In this document: positions 1 to 6,297 of the stretch, in pieces
Position numbering within the stretch: position 1 is the first letter of the stretch
Layout: each line of letters opens with the position of its first letter
Source: an uncultured Lachnospiraceae bacterium
GTDB lineage: Bacteria; Bacillota; Clostridia; Lachnospirales; Lachnospiraceae
Assembly (NCBI GenBank): GCA_910586755.1
Contig: CAJUJM010000103.1
Location: 1 to 13,892, forward strand
Reading direction: 5' to 3'
DNA: 13,892 nucleotides
The notes under the pieces: generated by a model
What the model saw: only the letters and a program-made list of their open reading frames with translations
The model's database searches: none
What the model was told of the DNA's origin: nothing
Translations under genes and position numbers: made by a program

Positions 1-189
1 TCCATAATAAAAATAATGAAAAACGGATATCCTGTCTATTTGAAAACCCAGGGAAAAATGGAACTTCCATACAAAGGAGAGAGGATCTTTAATCTGGTTC
101 CGGGATTTCAGGCGGTTCAGGTGGAAATATCACCTTTATACCGGGAGAATCAAGTCAATTTAATCCTTCAATACCCTGACATAGAATAA
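1..189 (+). CDS. C-terminal end of an unrecognised protein (partial)
   Basis: The first reading frame is open from the left edge to a TAA at 187-189, giving the last 62 residues of a protein whose start lies outside the window. The visible part alternates hydrophobic and polar residues, ending in SPLYRENQVNLILQYPDIE, which suggests a mostly beta-sheet C-terminal domain. There is no membrane segment, Cys motif or known catalytic motif. A hairpin 14 bases after the stop is consistent with the end of a transcription unit. I do not recognise the family. That it is a real gene is likely from the frame and position but not proven. Confidence 0.5.
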   Translation, partial: SIIKIMKNGYPVYLKTQGKMELPYKGERIFNLVPGFQAVQVEISPLYRENQVNLILQYPDIE

Positions 190-202
190 AAAACGCTTTA
201 CC

Positions 203-228
203 GCTTTAAGTTTCCATAAATTTAAAGC
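203..228 (+). terminator. Weak candidate terminator hairpin after the partial gene
   Basis: An 11-bp stem (203-213 with 218-228, one G.U pair) closes a four-base CCAT loop. The stem is AT-rich and is followed only by CTTTAAAGGG-like sequence rather than a proper T tract, so termination would be weak. Its place between a stop codon and the next promoter favours the interpretation. Confidence 0.4.
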
Positions 229-237
229 TTTAAAGGG

Positions 238-266
238 TTGATGTCCGTAGAATTTTGTAGTATGAT
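238..266 (+). promoter_or_regulatory. Sigma-A-type promoter of the ABC importer operon
   Basis: TTGATG (238-243) and TATGAT (261-266) are separated by 17 bases. The predicted transcript starts near 273, leaving a leader of about 55 bases before the lipoprotein ATG. That leader is too short for a T-box or a typical riboswitch, so control would have to act at the promoter or on the downstream intercistronic RNA. Confidence 0.7.
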
Positions 267-327
267 ATCTCCTGAACTTATCCAATAAGGGTAAAAATTC
301 AATTTTCAGCAAGGGAGACAAAATATT

Positions 328-1398
328 ATGAAAAAAACAAAAAAAGTACTATCAATGCTTCTTGCCGGAGCCATGGCGCTGTCTGTGGCAGGATGCTCCG
401 GTTCCAACTCAGGCAATTCAGGAAATGAAACCACCGCGGCCAGCGGGGATACCGCAGCTGCAACAGCAGCGGATACGACAGCGGCAGATGCTTCTTCCGG
501 CGGCCAGTCTGAAGACAGTCAGACCTACAAAGTAGGTATCTGCCAGTTGGTCCAGCACGATGCCCTGGATGCCGCCACTAAGGGATTTATCGATGCCCTG
601 AAAGAGGAGCTGGGCGATGCGGTTACCTTTGATGAGCAGAATGCTCAGGGCGACTCTAACACCTGTTCCACGATTATCAACAATTTTGTTTCCGCAGATG
701 TGGACCTGATTCTGGCCAACGCCACCGCGTCCCTTCAGGCAGCTCAGGCGGGAACCAATGAGATTCCGATTCTTGGAACGTCTGTTACAGAGTATGGAGT
801 TGCACTGGGAATCGACGATTTTAACGGTACTGTCGGCGGCAACATCTCCGGAACTTCCGACCTGGCGCCTCTTGACGAGCAGGCTGCTATGCTTAACGAG
901 CTGTTTCCGGATGCCAAAAAGGTAGGACTTTTGTATTGCTCCGCCGAGGCCAACTCCCAATATCAGGTGGATGTGGTGAAGGCGGCTCTGGAAGACATGG
1001 GATATACCTGTGAGTACTACTCATTTTCTGATTCCAATGATCTGTCTGCTATCGTAACAAAGGCGGCTTCCGAGAGCGATGTTATTTACATTCCAACCGA
1101 TAATACGGCAGCGTCAGCAACGGAAATTATAGACAACATCTGCCGTCCTGCCGGGATCCCCATTATTGCAGGCGAAGAAGGCATTTGCAAGGGCTGCGGC
1201 GTTGCCACACTGTCCATCAGCTACTATGATCTGGGAGTGGCGACCGGAAAAATGGCTGCCAAAATCCTTAAGGGAGAATCGGATATTTCCCAGATGCCCA
1301 TTGAGTATGCGCCTCAATTCACCAAAAAGTACAACAAAGCCATCTGCGATTCTCTGGGAATCCAGATTCCGGACGGATATGAGGCTATTGAAGAATAA
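328..1398 (+). CDS. ABC importer substrate-binding lipoprotein, TrpX-like family
   Basis: This is the extracellular solute-binding lipoprotein of an ABC importer, probably for an aromatic amino acid or similar small substrate. The 356-residue protein starts with a lipoprotein signal (MKKTKK, then a hydrophobic stretch) ending in a VAGC lipobox, so Cys23 is the predicted lipidated residue. Residues 24-65 are a low-complexity Ser/Ala/Thr/Gly tether. From about residue 67 the fold matches the ABC_sub_bind family (KVGICQLVQHDALDAATKGF). Known relatives include streptococcal TrpX and the tyrosine-binding C. difficile lipoprotein CD0873; the actual ligand here is inferred only by family. AAGGGAGA at 311-318 sits ten bases before the ATG. 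The permease and ATPase genes follow, so the three form a complete importer. Confidence 0.88.
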   Translation: MKKTKKVLSMLLAGAMALSVAGCSGSNSGNSGNETTAASGDTAAATAADTTAADASSGGQSEDSQTYKVGICQLVQHDALDAATKGFIDALKEELGDAVTFDEQNAQGDSNTCSTIINNFVSADVDLILANATASLQAAQAGTNEIPILGTSVTEYGVALGIDDFNGTVGGNISGTSDLAPLDEQAAMLNELFPDAKKVGLLYCSAEANSQYQVDVVKAALEDMGYTCEYYSFSDSNDLSAIVTKAASESDVIYIPTDNTAASATEIIDNICRPAGIPIIAGEEGICKGCGVATLSISYYDLGVATGKMAAKILKGESDISQMPIEYAPQFTKKYNKAICDSLGIQIPDGYEAIEE

Positions 1399-1416
1399 GA
1401 AAAAGTGTTATATAAG

Positions 1417-1440
1417 CAGCGGGAAGATTTCTTCCTGCTG
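1417..1440 (+). promoter_or_regulatory. Intercistronic hairpin 1 (lipoprotein-permease gap)
   Basis: A 10-bp stem (1417-1426 with 1431-1440, one G.U pair) has an ATTT loop and begins 18 bases after the lipoprotein stop. It is followed by TCCTTTT, a poor T tract. It could be a partial terminator or a 3' stabiliser of the lipoprotein message. Confidence 0.6.
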
Positions 1441-1475
1441 TCCTTTTGGCAGATTTACATGCTGGCAAAAGGACA
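1439..1475 (+). promoter_or_regulatory. Intercistronic hairpin 2
   Basis: TGTCCTTTTG at 1439-1448 pairs fully with CAAAAGGACA at 1466-1475. After one G-G mismatch, three more pairs extend the stem to about 1452/1462. Its first two bases are the last two of hairpin 1, so the two stems compete slightly at the base. Confidence 0.6.
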
Positions 1476-1488
1476 GATGCATCATGGA

Positions 1489-1535
1489 TATCCTCAGTGA
1501 ACAAGAACCATGTGTCCCCTTGTCCGCTGAGGGTA
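1489..1535 (+). promoter_or_regulatory. Intercistronic hairpin 3, just before the permease ribosome site
   Basis: Bases 1489-1505 pair with 1519-1535 in a 17-position stem with two G.U pairs and a single A-C mismatch, closing a 13-base loop. It ends seven bases before the TAGGAG ribosome site of the permease gene (1542-1547), so it leaves that site free but could influence access to it. Confidence 0.6.
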
Positions 1536-1554
1536 ACAGACTAGGAGATAGATT

Positions 1555-2508
1555 ATGGAAATTATGAGTTTGATAAATGCTTTACCGGGTGCGGCAGCCC
1601 AGGGGCTGATCTGGGGGATTATGGCTATTGGCGTGTATCTGACGTATCGCATCCTGGATATAGCGGATTTGACGGTGGACGGTTCTATGTGTACCGGAGG
1701 CGCGGTTTGCATCATGATGATGCTGGCCGGCAATAATGTGTGGATTTCCATGGCGGCCGCATTGGCAGCAGGTATGGCTGCAGGCCTTGTCACCGGGCTT
1801 TTTCATACCTTTATGGGGATTCCGGCGATTCTGTCCGGAATTTTGTCCCAGCTGGGGCTGTGGTCCGTGAATTTGAAAATAATGGGAAAGGCAAACCAGG
1901 CTATCAATGTGGATAAGTTTCCCCTATTAGTGTCCATGCGGTTTAATAAAAATGTGCCTTTCTTTAAAAATACAATTTTAATCGTAGTTCTGGTTACTGT
2001 AATTCTCATTGCGATTTTGTACTGGTTTTTCGGAACAGAGCTGGGATGTTCTCTCCGGGCCACAGGCTGTAACGGCAAGATGGCCAGGGCCCAGGGGATC
2101 AACACCGATTTCAGCCGGGTTTTGGGGCTAATGATATCCAACGGCCTTGTGGCCTTTTCGGGAGCGCTCCTTACCCAGTATCAGGGATTTGCAGATATTA
2201 ATATGGGGCGCGGCGCTATTGTTATCGGACTGGCGGCAGTCATTATCGGGGAAGCGGTATTTGGAAAAATCTTCAAGAATTTCGGCTTTAAACTTCTGTC
2301 CGTGTCCTTTGGTTCTATCATCTACTACCTGGTGCTTCAGGTGGTTATCTGGAGAGGGATTGACACGGACCTGTTAAAGCTTCTGTCAGCCCTTGTGGTT
2401 GCGGTGTTCTTAGCCATTCCGGTTTGGAAGGAAAAGTATTTTTCAGGCATTGGAAAGAAAAGCGGCGGCCCGGGAAAGAATCTACAGGAGAGAGGAGGCA
2501 GAGCCTGA
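1555..2508 (+). CDS. ABC importer permease, TrpY-like
   Basis: This is the membrane channel subunit of the importer. The 317-residue protein is strongly hydrophobic, with about eight to nine predicted membrane segments, and resembles the BPD_transp_2 permease family that partners ABC_sub_bind lipoproteins. The N-terminal signature GLIWGIMAIGVYLTYRILD followed by DLTVDGSM is typical of that group. The loop around residues 163-190 (GTELGCSLRATGCNGKMARA) is the probable cytoplasmic coupling region that contacts the ATPase. TAGGAG at 1542-1547 supports the ATG at 1555. The stop codon overlaps the start of the ATPase gene (TGATG), so the two are probably translationally coupled. It is separated from the lipoprotein gene by 156 bases of structured RNA. 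Confidence 0.88.
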   Translation: MEIMSLINALPGAAAQGLIWGIMAIGVYLTYRILDIADLTVDGSMCTGGAVCIMMMLAGNNVWISMAAALAAGMAAGLVTGLFHTFMGIPAILSGILSQLGLWSVNLKIMGKANQAINVDKFPLLVSMRFNKNVPFFKNTILIVVLVTVILIAILYWFFGTELGCSLRATGCNGKMARAQGINTDFSRVLGLMISNGLVAFSGALLTQYQGFADINMGRGAIVIGLAAVIIGEAVFGKIFKNFGFKLLSVSFGSIIYYLVLQVVIWRGIDTDLLKLLSALVVAVFLAIPVWKEKYFSGIGKKSGGPGKNLQERGGRA

Positions 2509-3305
2509 TGCTGGAAGTTAAAAATATCTCAAAGACCTTTAACGCAGGTACGGTAAATGAAAAGCAGGCGTTGAGGGGATTAAGCCTTACATTAAATGAT
2601 GGAGATTTTGTAACGGTTATCGGAGGAAACGGCGCTGGTAAATCCACTCTTCTCAACGCCATTGCAGGAACATGGAAGGTGGATGAGGGCCAGATTATGA
2701 TTGGCGGGGTAGATGTGACAAAATATCCGGAACACAAGCGGGCGGCATTTCTGGGACGGGTATTCCAGGATCCGATGAACGGCACGGCGGCTACCATGGG
2801 GATAGAGGAGAATCTTGCCCTTGCCCTTCGGCGCGGCAAAAAGAGAACCCTGAAAAAGGGAATCTCAGGGGATGAGAGACGGCTTTACCGGGAGACATTA
2901 GCAAAGCTGGGACTTGGACTTGAGAATCGTCTTACCAGCAAAGTAGGTTTGCTTTCCGGTGGTCAGAGACAGGCCCTGACTCTTCTCATGGCTACTCTGA
3001 AAAAGCCCAGGCTTCTGCTTTTGGATGAGCATACCGCAGCTTTGGACCCCAAAACGGCGGCCAAGGTCCTGGAGACCACGGAAAATATTGTGAATCAGGA
3101 TCATCTCACGACTCTGATGATCACCCACAATATGAAAGATGCCATCTCCATCGGCAACCGGCTGATTATGATGAATAACGGCCAGATTATTTTCGATGTA
3201 GCCGGAGAGGAGAAGAAAAGATTAAAAGTGGAGGACTTACTTAAGAAATTTGCCGAGGCAAGCGGGGAGGAGTTTGCCAATGACAGGATGCTGTTGGCGA
3301 ATTAG
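2508..3305 (+). CDS. ABC importer ATPase, TrpZ-like
   Basis: This cytoplasmic subunit hydrolyses ATP to drive the importer. The 265-residue protein has all the ABC motifs: Walker A GGNGAGKST at 39-47, Q-loop Gln87, signature LSGGQ at 149-153, Walker B LLLLDE at 169-174 and switch His207. The D-loop reads ALD at 178-180. The segment before the signature (about 108-125) is unusually basic. I chose the ATG at 2508, which overlaps the permease stop and follows GAGAGGAGG at a normal distance, over an in-frame upstream ATG at 2424 that lies deep inside the permease gene. There is no strong terminator after it, so some transcription could continue into ylxM. Confidence 0.93.
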   Translation: MLEVKNISKTFNAGTVNEKQALRGLSLTLNDGDFVTVIGGNGAGKSTLLNAIAGTWKVDEGQIMIGGVDVTKYPEHKRAAFLGRVFQDPMNGTAATMGIEENLALALRRGKKRTLKKGISGDERRLYRETLAKLGLGLENRLTSKVGLLSGGQRQALTLLMATLKKPRLLLLDEHTAALDPKTAAKVLETTENIVNQDHLTTLMITHNMKDAISIGNRLIMMNNGQIIFDVAGEEKKRLKVEDLLKKFAEASGEEFANDRMLLAN

Positions 3306-3311
3306 CGGTGT

Positions 3312-3323
3312 GAACATAAGTTC
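3312..3323. promoter_or_regulatory. GAAC-N4-GTTC palindrome, possible LexA-type box
   Basis: GAAC at 3312-3315 and GTTC at 3320-3323 are separated by ATAA. This matches the core of the Gram-positive SOS (LexA) operator, though the fourth spacer base departs from the usual pyrimidine. It ends 15 bases before the -35 box of the ylxM promoter. One such match could occur by chance in a window of this size, so this is only a candidate. Confidence 0.3.
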
Positions 3324-3338
3324 GTAAAGAAAAAACAC

Positions 3339-3367
3339 TTGACAACCTTATTCCTTTCGTGTATGAT
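3339..3367 (+). promoter_or_regulatory. Near-consensus sigma-A promoter of ylxM-ffh
   Basis: A perfect TTGACA (3339-3344) is followed after 17 bases by TATGAT (3362-3367). The transcript should begin near 3373-3375, only about ten bases before the ylxM ATG at 3384. This is the best promoter in the window and probably drives the whole translation-gene run. Confidence 0.8.
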
Positions 3368-3383
3368 TACACCGGTGATAGAA

Positions 3384-3725
3384 ATGGAAAAAATTGTGGA
3401 ACAGGGTTTGCTCTACGATTTCTACGGTGAGCTCTTAACTCCCCATCAGCAGCAGATCTATGAGGATGTTGTCATCCATGACATGTCTCTCAGCGAGATT
3501 GCCCAGGATCAGGGTATCAGCAGACAGGGAGTATACGATTTAGTAAGGCGCTGCGATAAGATTCTTTCCGGCTATGAGGAAAAGCTTAAGCTGGTGGAAA
3601 AGTTCCAAAAGACCAAAGTTATGGTAGCGGAGATTGAACGGCTGACGGCAGAATATCAAAAGACCGGAGACGGCGGGCTCATAGAGCGGATCGGACAGAT
3701 TTCCAGAGATATCGCAAAGCTGTAG
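3384..3725 (+). CDS. ylxM: YlxM-family HTH protein linked to SRP
   Basis: This small cytoplasmic protein of the YlxM/p13 family (UPF0122) is found next to ffh across Firmicutes and is thought to modulate signal recognition particle assembly or activity. The 113-residue protein has the family opening LLYDFYGELLT at about 9-19. A helix-turn-helix (SLSEIAQDQGISRQGVYDLVRR) follows at 35-56, then a charged coiled-coil-like C-terminal half. The ATG at 3384 is chosen because an in-frame TTG at 3339 is the promoter -35 box and an in-frame ATG at 3363 is inside the -10 box. An in-frame GTG at 3375 would be nearly leaderless. Only a weak GGTGAT could serve as ribosome site. The stop lies 12 bases before ffh. 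Confidence 0.9.
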   Translation: MEKIVEQGLLYDFYGELLTPHQQQIYEDVVIHDMSLSEIAQDQGISRQGVYDLVRRCDKILSGYEEKLKLVEKFQKTKVMVAEIERLTAEYQKTGDGGLIERIGQISRDIAKL

Positions 3726-3737
3726 AGGAGGACATAC

Positions 3738-5111
3738 ATGGCTTTTGAGAGTTTATCCGATAAACTGCAGAATGTATTCAAAAACCTGCGCGGCAAAGGC
3801 CGCCTGTCAGAGGCCGATGTAAAGGCCGCCTTAAAAGAGGTGAAAATGGCCCTATTAGAGGCGGATGTCAGCTTCAAGGTAGTAAAGCAGTTTATTAAAT
3901 CCGTGGAGGAGAGGGCCGTTGGCGAGGACGTCATGGGAAGCCTTACTCCCGGGCAGATGGTGATTAAGATTGTAAACGAAGAACTGATCCATTTAATGGG
4001 GACAGATACTACCGAGATTTCCATAAAACCTGGCAGTGAGATGACAGTCATTATGATGGTAGGACTGCAGGGAGCCGGTAAAACCACCACTACGGCCAAG
4101 ATTGCCGGTAAACTAAAGGCAAAGGGGAAGCGTCCCCTGCTTGCCGCCTGTGATATATACCGCCCCGCAGCTATTCAGCAGCTTCAGATTAATGGCGACA
4201 AACAGGGAGTTCCGGTATTTTCCATGGGCGATAAGCAGAAACCGGTAAACATTGCCAAAGCAGCCCTGGAACATGCGGCAAAGAATAACCTGAATGTGGT
4301 GATACTGGATACAGCAGGCCGCCTTCATATTGATGAAGATATGATGAACGAGCTGATTGAGATAAAAGGGGCGGTGGATGTCCATCAGACCATTTTGGTG
4401 GTAGATGCCATGACCGGACAGGATGCAGTCAATGTTGCAGGGATGTTTAACGATAAAATCGGCATTGACGGCGTCATCTTAACCAAACTGGACGGTGATA
4501 CCCGGGGCGGCGCGGCTCTCTCCATCCGGGCTGTCACAGGCAAACCGATACTTTATATTGGTATGGGAGAGAAGCTTTCCGATCTGGAACAGTTTTACCC
4601 GGATCGAATGGCGTCCCGAATCTTAGGCATGGGCGATATTCTCTCTCTCATTGAGAAGGCCGAGGCTGAGATGGATCAGGACAAGGCCAGAGAGCTGAGC
4701 CAAAAGCTAAAAAAAGCGGAATTTGATTACAACGATTTCCTGGATCAGATGAACCAGATTAAAAAGCTGGGAGGCATGGCAGGGATTATGAATATGATGC
4801 CTGGCATGGGAAATCTGGGAAATATTGATATGGATGAGAACGAGAAGAATTTAAAGCGGATCGAGGCCATTATTCTTTCTATGACGAAGGAAGAGAGAGC
4901 CAACCCGTCTTTAATGAATGTTCCCAGAAAAAAGCGGATTGCCAAGGGAGCCGGTGTGGACTTAAACGAGGTAAACCGGCTGTGCAAGCAGTTTGAGCAG
5001 ATGAAAAAAATGATGAAGCAGCTTCCCGGTATGATGGGAGGCGGCAAGCGCCGGGGCGGTCTGGGAGGCCTTGGCGGACTCATGGGCGGCAAATTTAAAA
5101 TGCCCTTTTAA
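3738..5111 (+). CDS. ffh: Signal recognition particle GTPase Ffh
   Basis: Ffh binds SRP RNA and signal sequences of nascent membrane and secreted proteins and, with FtsY, delivers ribosomes to the SecYEG translocon. The 457-residue length fits the bacterial family. Residues 1-90 are the helical N domain. The G domain carries GLQGAGKTT at 109-117, DTAGR at 191-195 and TKLDGD at 249-254. From about residue 300 the Met-rich M domain contains the signal-binding groove (for example MAGIMNMMPGMG) and the RNA-binding helices. The C-terminus is a basic, Gly-rich tail ending in GGKFKMPF. AGAGGAGG at 3724-3731 supports the ATG at 3738. It follows ylxM by 12 bases and precedes rpsP by 59. Confidence 0.97.
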   Translation: MAFESLSDKLQNVFKNLRGKGRLSEADVKAALKEVKMALLEADVSFKVVKQFIKSVEERAVGEDVMGSLTPGQMVIKIVNEELIHLMGTDTTEISIKPGSEMTVIMMVGLQGAGKTTTTAKIAGKLKAKGKRPLLAACDIYRPAAIQQLQINGDKQGVPVFSMGDKQKPVNIAKAALEHAAKNNLNVVILDTAGRLHIDEDMMNELIEIKGAVDVHQTILVVDAMTGQDAVNVAGMFNDKIGIDGVILTKLDGDTRGGAALSIRAVTGKPILYIGMGEKLSDLEQFYPDRMASRILGMGDILSLIEKAEAEMDQDKARELSQKLKKAEFDYNDFLDQMNQIKKLGGMAGIMNMMPGMGNLGNIDMDENEKNLKRIEAIILSMTKEERANPSLMNVPRKKRIAKGAGVDLNEVNRLCKQFEQMKKMMKQLPGMMGGGKRRGGLGGLGGLMGGKFKMPF

Positions 5112-5170
5112 TGGTTAGCAAAGCAGATTTCTGCATTGTCTATAAACAGTATCACAAGGAGGTGAAAGAA

Positions 5171-5413
5171 ATGGCAGTAAAGATGAGACTGAGAAGAATG
5201 GGTCAGAAAAAGGCTCCTTTCTATAGAGTTGTTGTTGCAGATTCCAGAGCTCCCAGAGATGGCAGATTCATCGAGGAAGTTGGCTACTACGATCCTAACG
5301 TAGATCCCAGTGTAATCAAGTTCGATGAGGAAGCAACCAAGAAGTGGTTGGCAACAGGTGCTCAGCCCACTGAGACAGTAGGCAAACTTCTGAAAATCGC
5401 TGGCATCCAATAA
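5171..5413 (+). CDS. rpsP: 30S ribosomal protein S16
   Basis: S16 is an early-binding small-subunit protein that helps fold the 5' and central domains of 16S rRNA. The 80-residue sequence begins MAVKMRLRRMGQKKAPFYRV, the family signature, and continues with DSRAPRDGRFIEEVGYYDP. Length is normal. The ATG at 5171 follows an ideal AAGGAGGTG (5156-5164); an in-frame upstream ATG at 5111 would add 20 residues foreign to S16 and lacks a ribosome site. The gene opens the conserved rpsP-khpA-rimM-trmD-rplS block. Confidence 0.97.
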   Translation: MAVKMRLRRMGQKKAPFYRVVVADSRAPRDGRFIEEVGYYDPNVDPSVIKFDEEATKKWLATGAQPTETVGKLLKIAGIQ

Positions 5414-5429
5414 TTGAGAGGTGAGCGCT

Positions 5430-5657
5430 ATGAAAGAATTAGTAGAAGTGATTGCAAAGGCACTGGTTGACAATCCTGACGAGGTTACCGTAACGGAGAC
5501 TGAGAAAGGCAATGATCTGTTGGTAGAATTAAAAGTGGCTCCCTCCGATATGGGCAAGGTGATCGGTAAGCAGGGCCGGATAGCTAAGGCAATCCGTTCT
5601 GTGGTAAAGGCAGCTGCTTCCAGAGAAGACAGGAAAGTTATTGTTGAAATTCAGTGA
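5430..5657 (+). CDS. khpA: KH-domain RNA-binding protein KhpA
   Basis: KhpA (YlqC) is a small RNA-binding protein; in streptococci and lactobacilli it pairs with KhpB/EloR and affects cell division and elongation. The 75-residue protein is a single KH domain. Its GxxG nucleic-acid-binding loop is GKQG at 46-49, within MGKVIGKQGRIAKAI. The ATG at 5430 is preferred over an in-frame GTG at 5421 because GAGAGGTGA at 5416-5424 overlaps the GTG and is well placed for the ATG. It lies 16 bases after rpsP and is followed directly by a strong hairpin. Confidence 0.93.
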   Translation: MKELVEVIAKALVDNPDEVTVTETEKGNDLLVELKVAPSDMGKVIGKQGRIAKAIRSVVKAAASREDRKVIVEIQ

Positions 5658-5658
5658 C

Positions 5659-5693
5659 AAAATGGGGGTTGTTTAAAACAGCCTCCATTTTTT
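5659..5693 (+). terminator. Strong intrinsic terminator or attenuator between khpA and rimM
   Basis: Bases 5659-5671 pair with 5679-5691 in an unbroken 13-position stem with two G.U pairs and a seven-base loop. The stem leads into a six-T run at 5688-5693. It begins two bases after the khpA stop. No convincing promoter lies between it and rimM, so it probably acts as a partial terminator within the operon. Confidence 0.8.
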
Positions 5694-5710
5694 GCGGGTT
5701 TATCCCCGCA
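5693..5710 (+). promoter_or_regulatory. Second short hairpin after the terminator
   Basis: TGCGGG (5693-5698) pairs with CCCGCA (5705-5710) around a six-base loop. It abuts the T run of the preceding terminator and shares its last T, so it could affect read-through or protect the 5' end of a processed downstream message. Confidence 0.45.
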
Positions 5711-5766
5711 GGCAGTGTTGGCAGGGCCCCTGGACTCTGTCCATGAGAGAAAAGCGAGGAATCAAA

Positions 5767-6279
5767 ATGGAAGAAATGCTGCGGGTAGGCGTTATCAGCT
5801 CCACCCATGGAGTTCGGGGGGAAGTCAAAGTGTACCCCACGACAGATGATCCGGAACGGTTTCTGGATTTAGATGAGGTTATCTTAGATGCGGGAAGAGA
5901 GCAGATAAAATTAGAAATCCAAAACGTGAAGTTTTTTAAAAATATGGTTATTTTAAAATTTAAAGGCTACGACAATATTAATGATATTGAAAAATACAAA
6001 GGCAGAGATCTTTTAATACACAGAGATCAGGCTGTAGAGCTGGAAGAGAATGAGTATTTTGTCACTGACCTGGTAGGACTTCAGGTCGTTACGGAGGATG
6101 GAGCGGTACTTGGCATATTAAAGGAAGTGATGCCTACAGGAGCCAACGATGTGTATGTAGTTCAGCCGGAAAACGGCAAAGAACTGCTTCTTCCGGCTAT
6201 TAAAGACTGCATCCTGGATGTGGATTTAGAAAAAGGCGTTATGACCATCCATCTTATGGATGGCCTGCTGGATCTATAA
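5767..6279 (+). CDS. rimM: 16S rRNA processing protein RimM
   Basis: RimM binds S19 and assists maturation of the 30S head. The 170-residue protein has the N-terminal RimM beta-barrel (LRVGVISSTHGVRGEVKVYP at about 5-24). The C-terminal PRC-barrel starts near residue 97 (EYFVTDLVGLQV) and contains GANDVYVV and the closing LLPAIKDCILDVD. The ATG at 5767 is six bases after GAGGA (5756-5760). Upstream in-frame extension would run through the two hairpins and carries no family sequence. It sits 109 bases after khpA, an unusually long gap for this block, and 18 bases before trmD. Confidence 0.95.
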   Translation: MEEMLRVGVISSTHGVRGEVKVYPTTDDPERFLDLDEVILDAGREQIKLEIQNVKFFKNMVILKFKGYDNINDIEKYKGRDLLIHRDQAVELEENEYFVTDLVGLQVVTEDGAVLGILKEVMPTGANDVYVVQPENGKELLLPAIKDCILDVDLEKGVMTIHLMDGLLDL

Positions 6280-6297
6280 AACAAGGTAGGACTTGCC

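Noticed and set aside
273..327. T-box or riboswitch before the ABC importer operon
   Set aside because: Only about 55 bases separate the predicted transcript start from the ATG, and no specifier or antiterminator-like element is visible.
418..960. 180-residue open frame on the minus strand inside the lipoprotein gene
   Set aside because: It is the reverse shadow of a well-supported coding region, has odd Cys/Arg/Gly-rich composition and no ribosome site or family resemblance.
1166..1567. 133-residue plus-strand frame overlapping the end of the lipoprotein gene and the hairpin gap
   Set aside because: Most of it is an out-of-frame reading of the lipoprotein gene; it then crosses the three hairpins and ends inside the permease start. 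No family features.
5123..5134. Small GCAGA-TT-TCTGC palindrome between ffh and rpsP
   Set aside because: Five base pairs with a two-base loop and no T tract; too small to call a terminator or operator.
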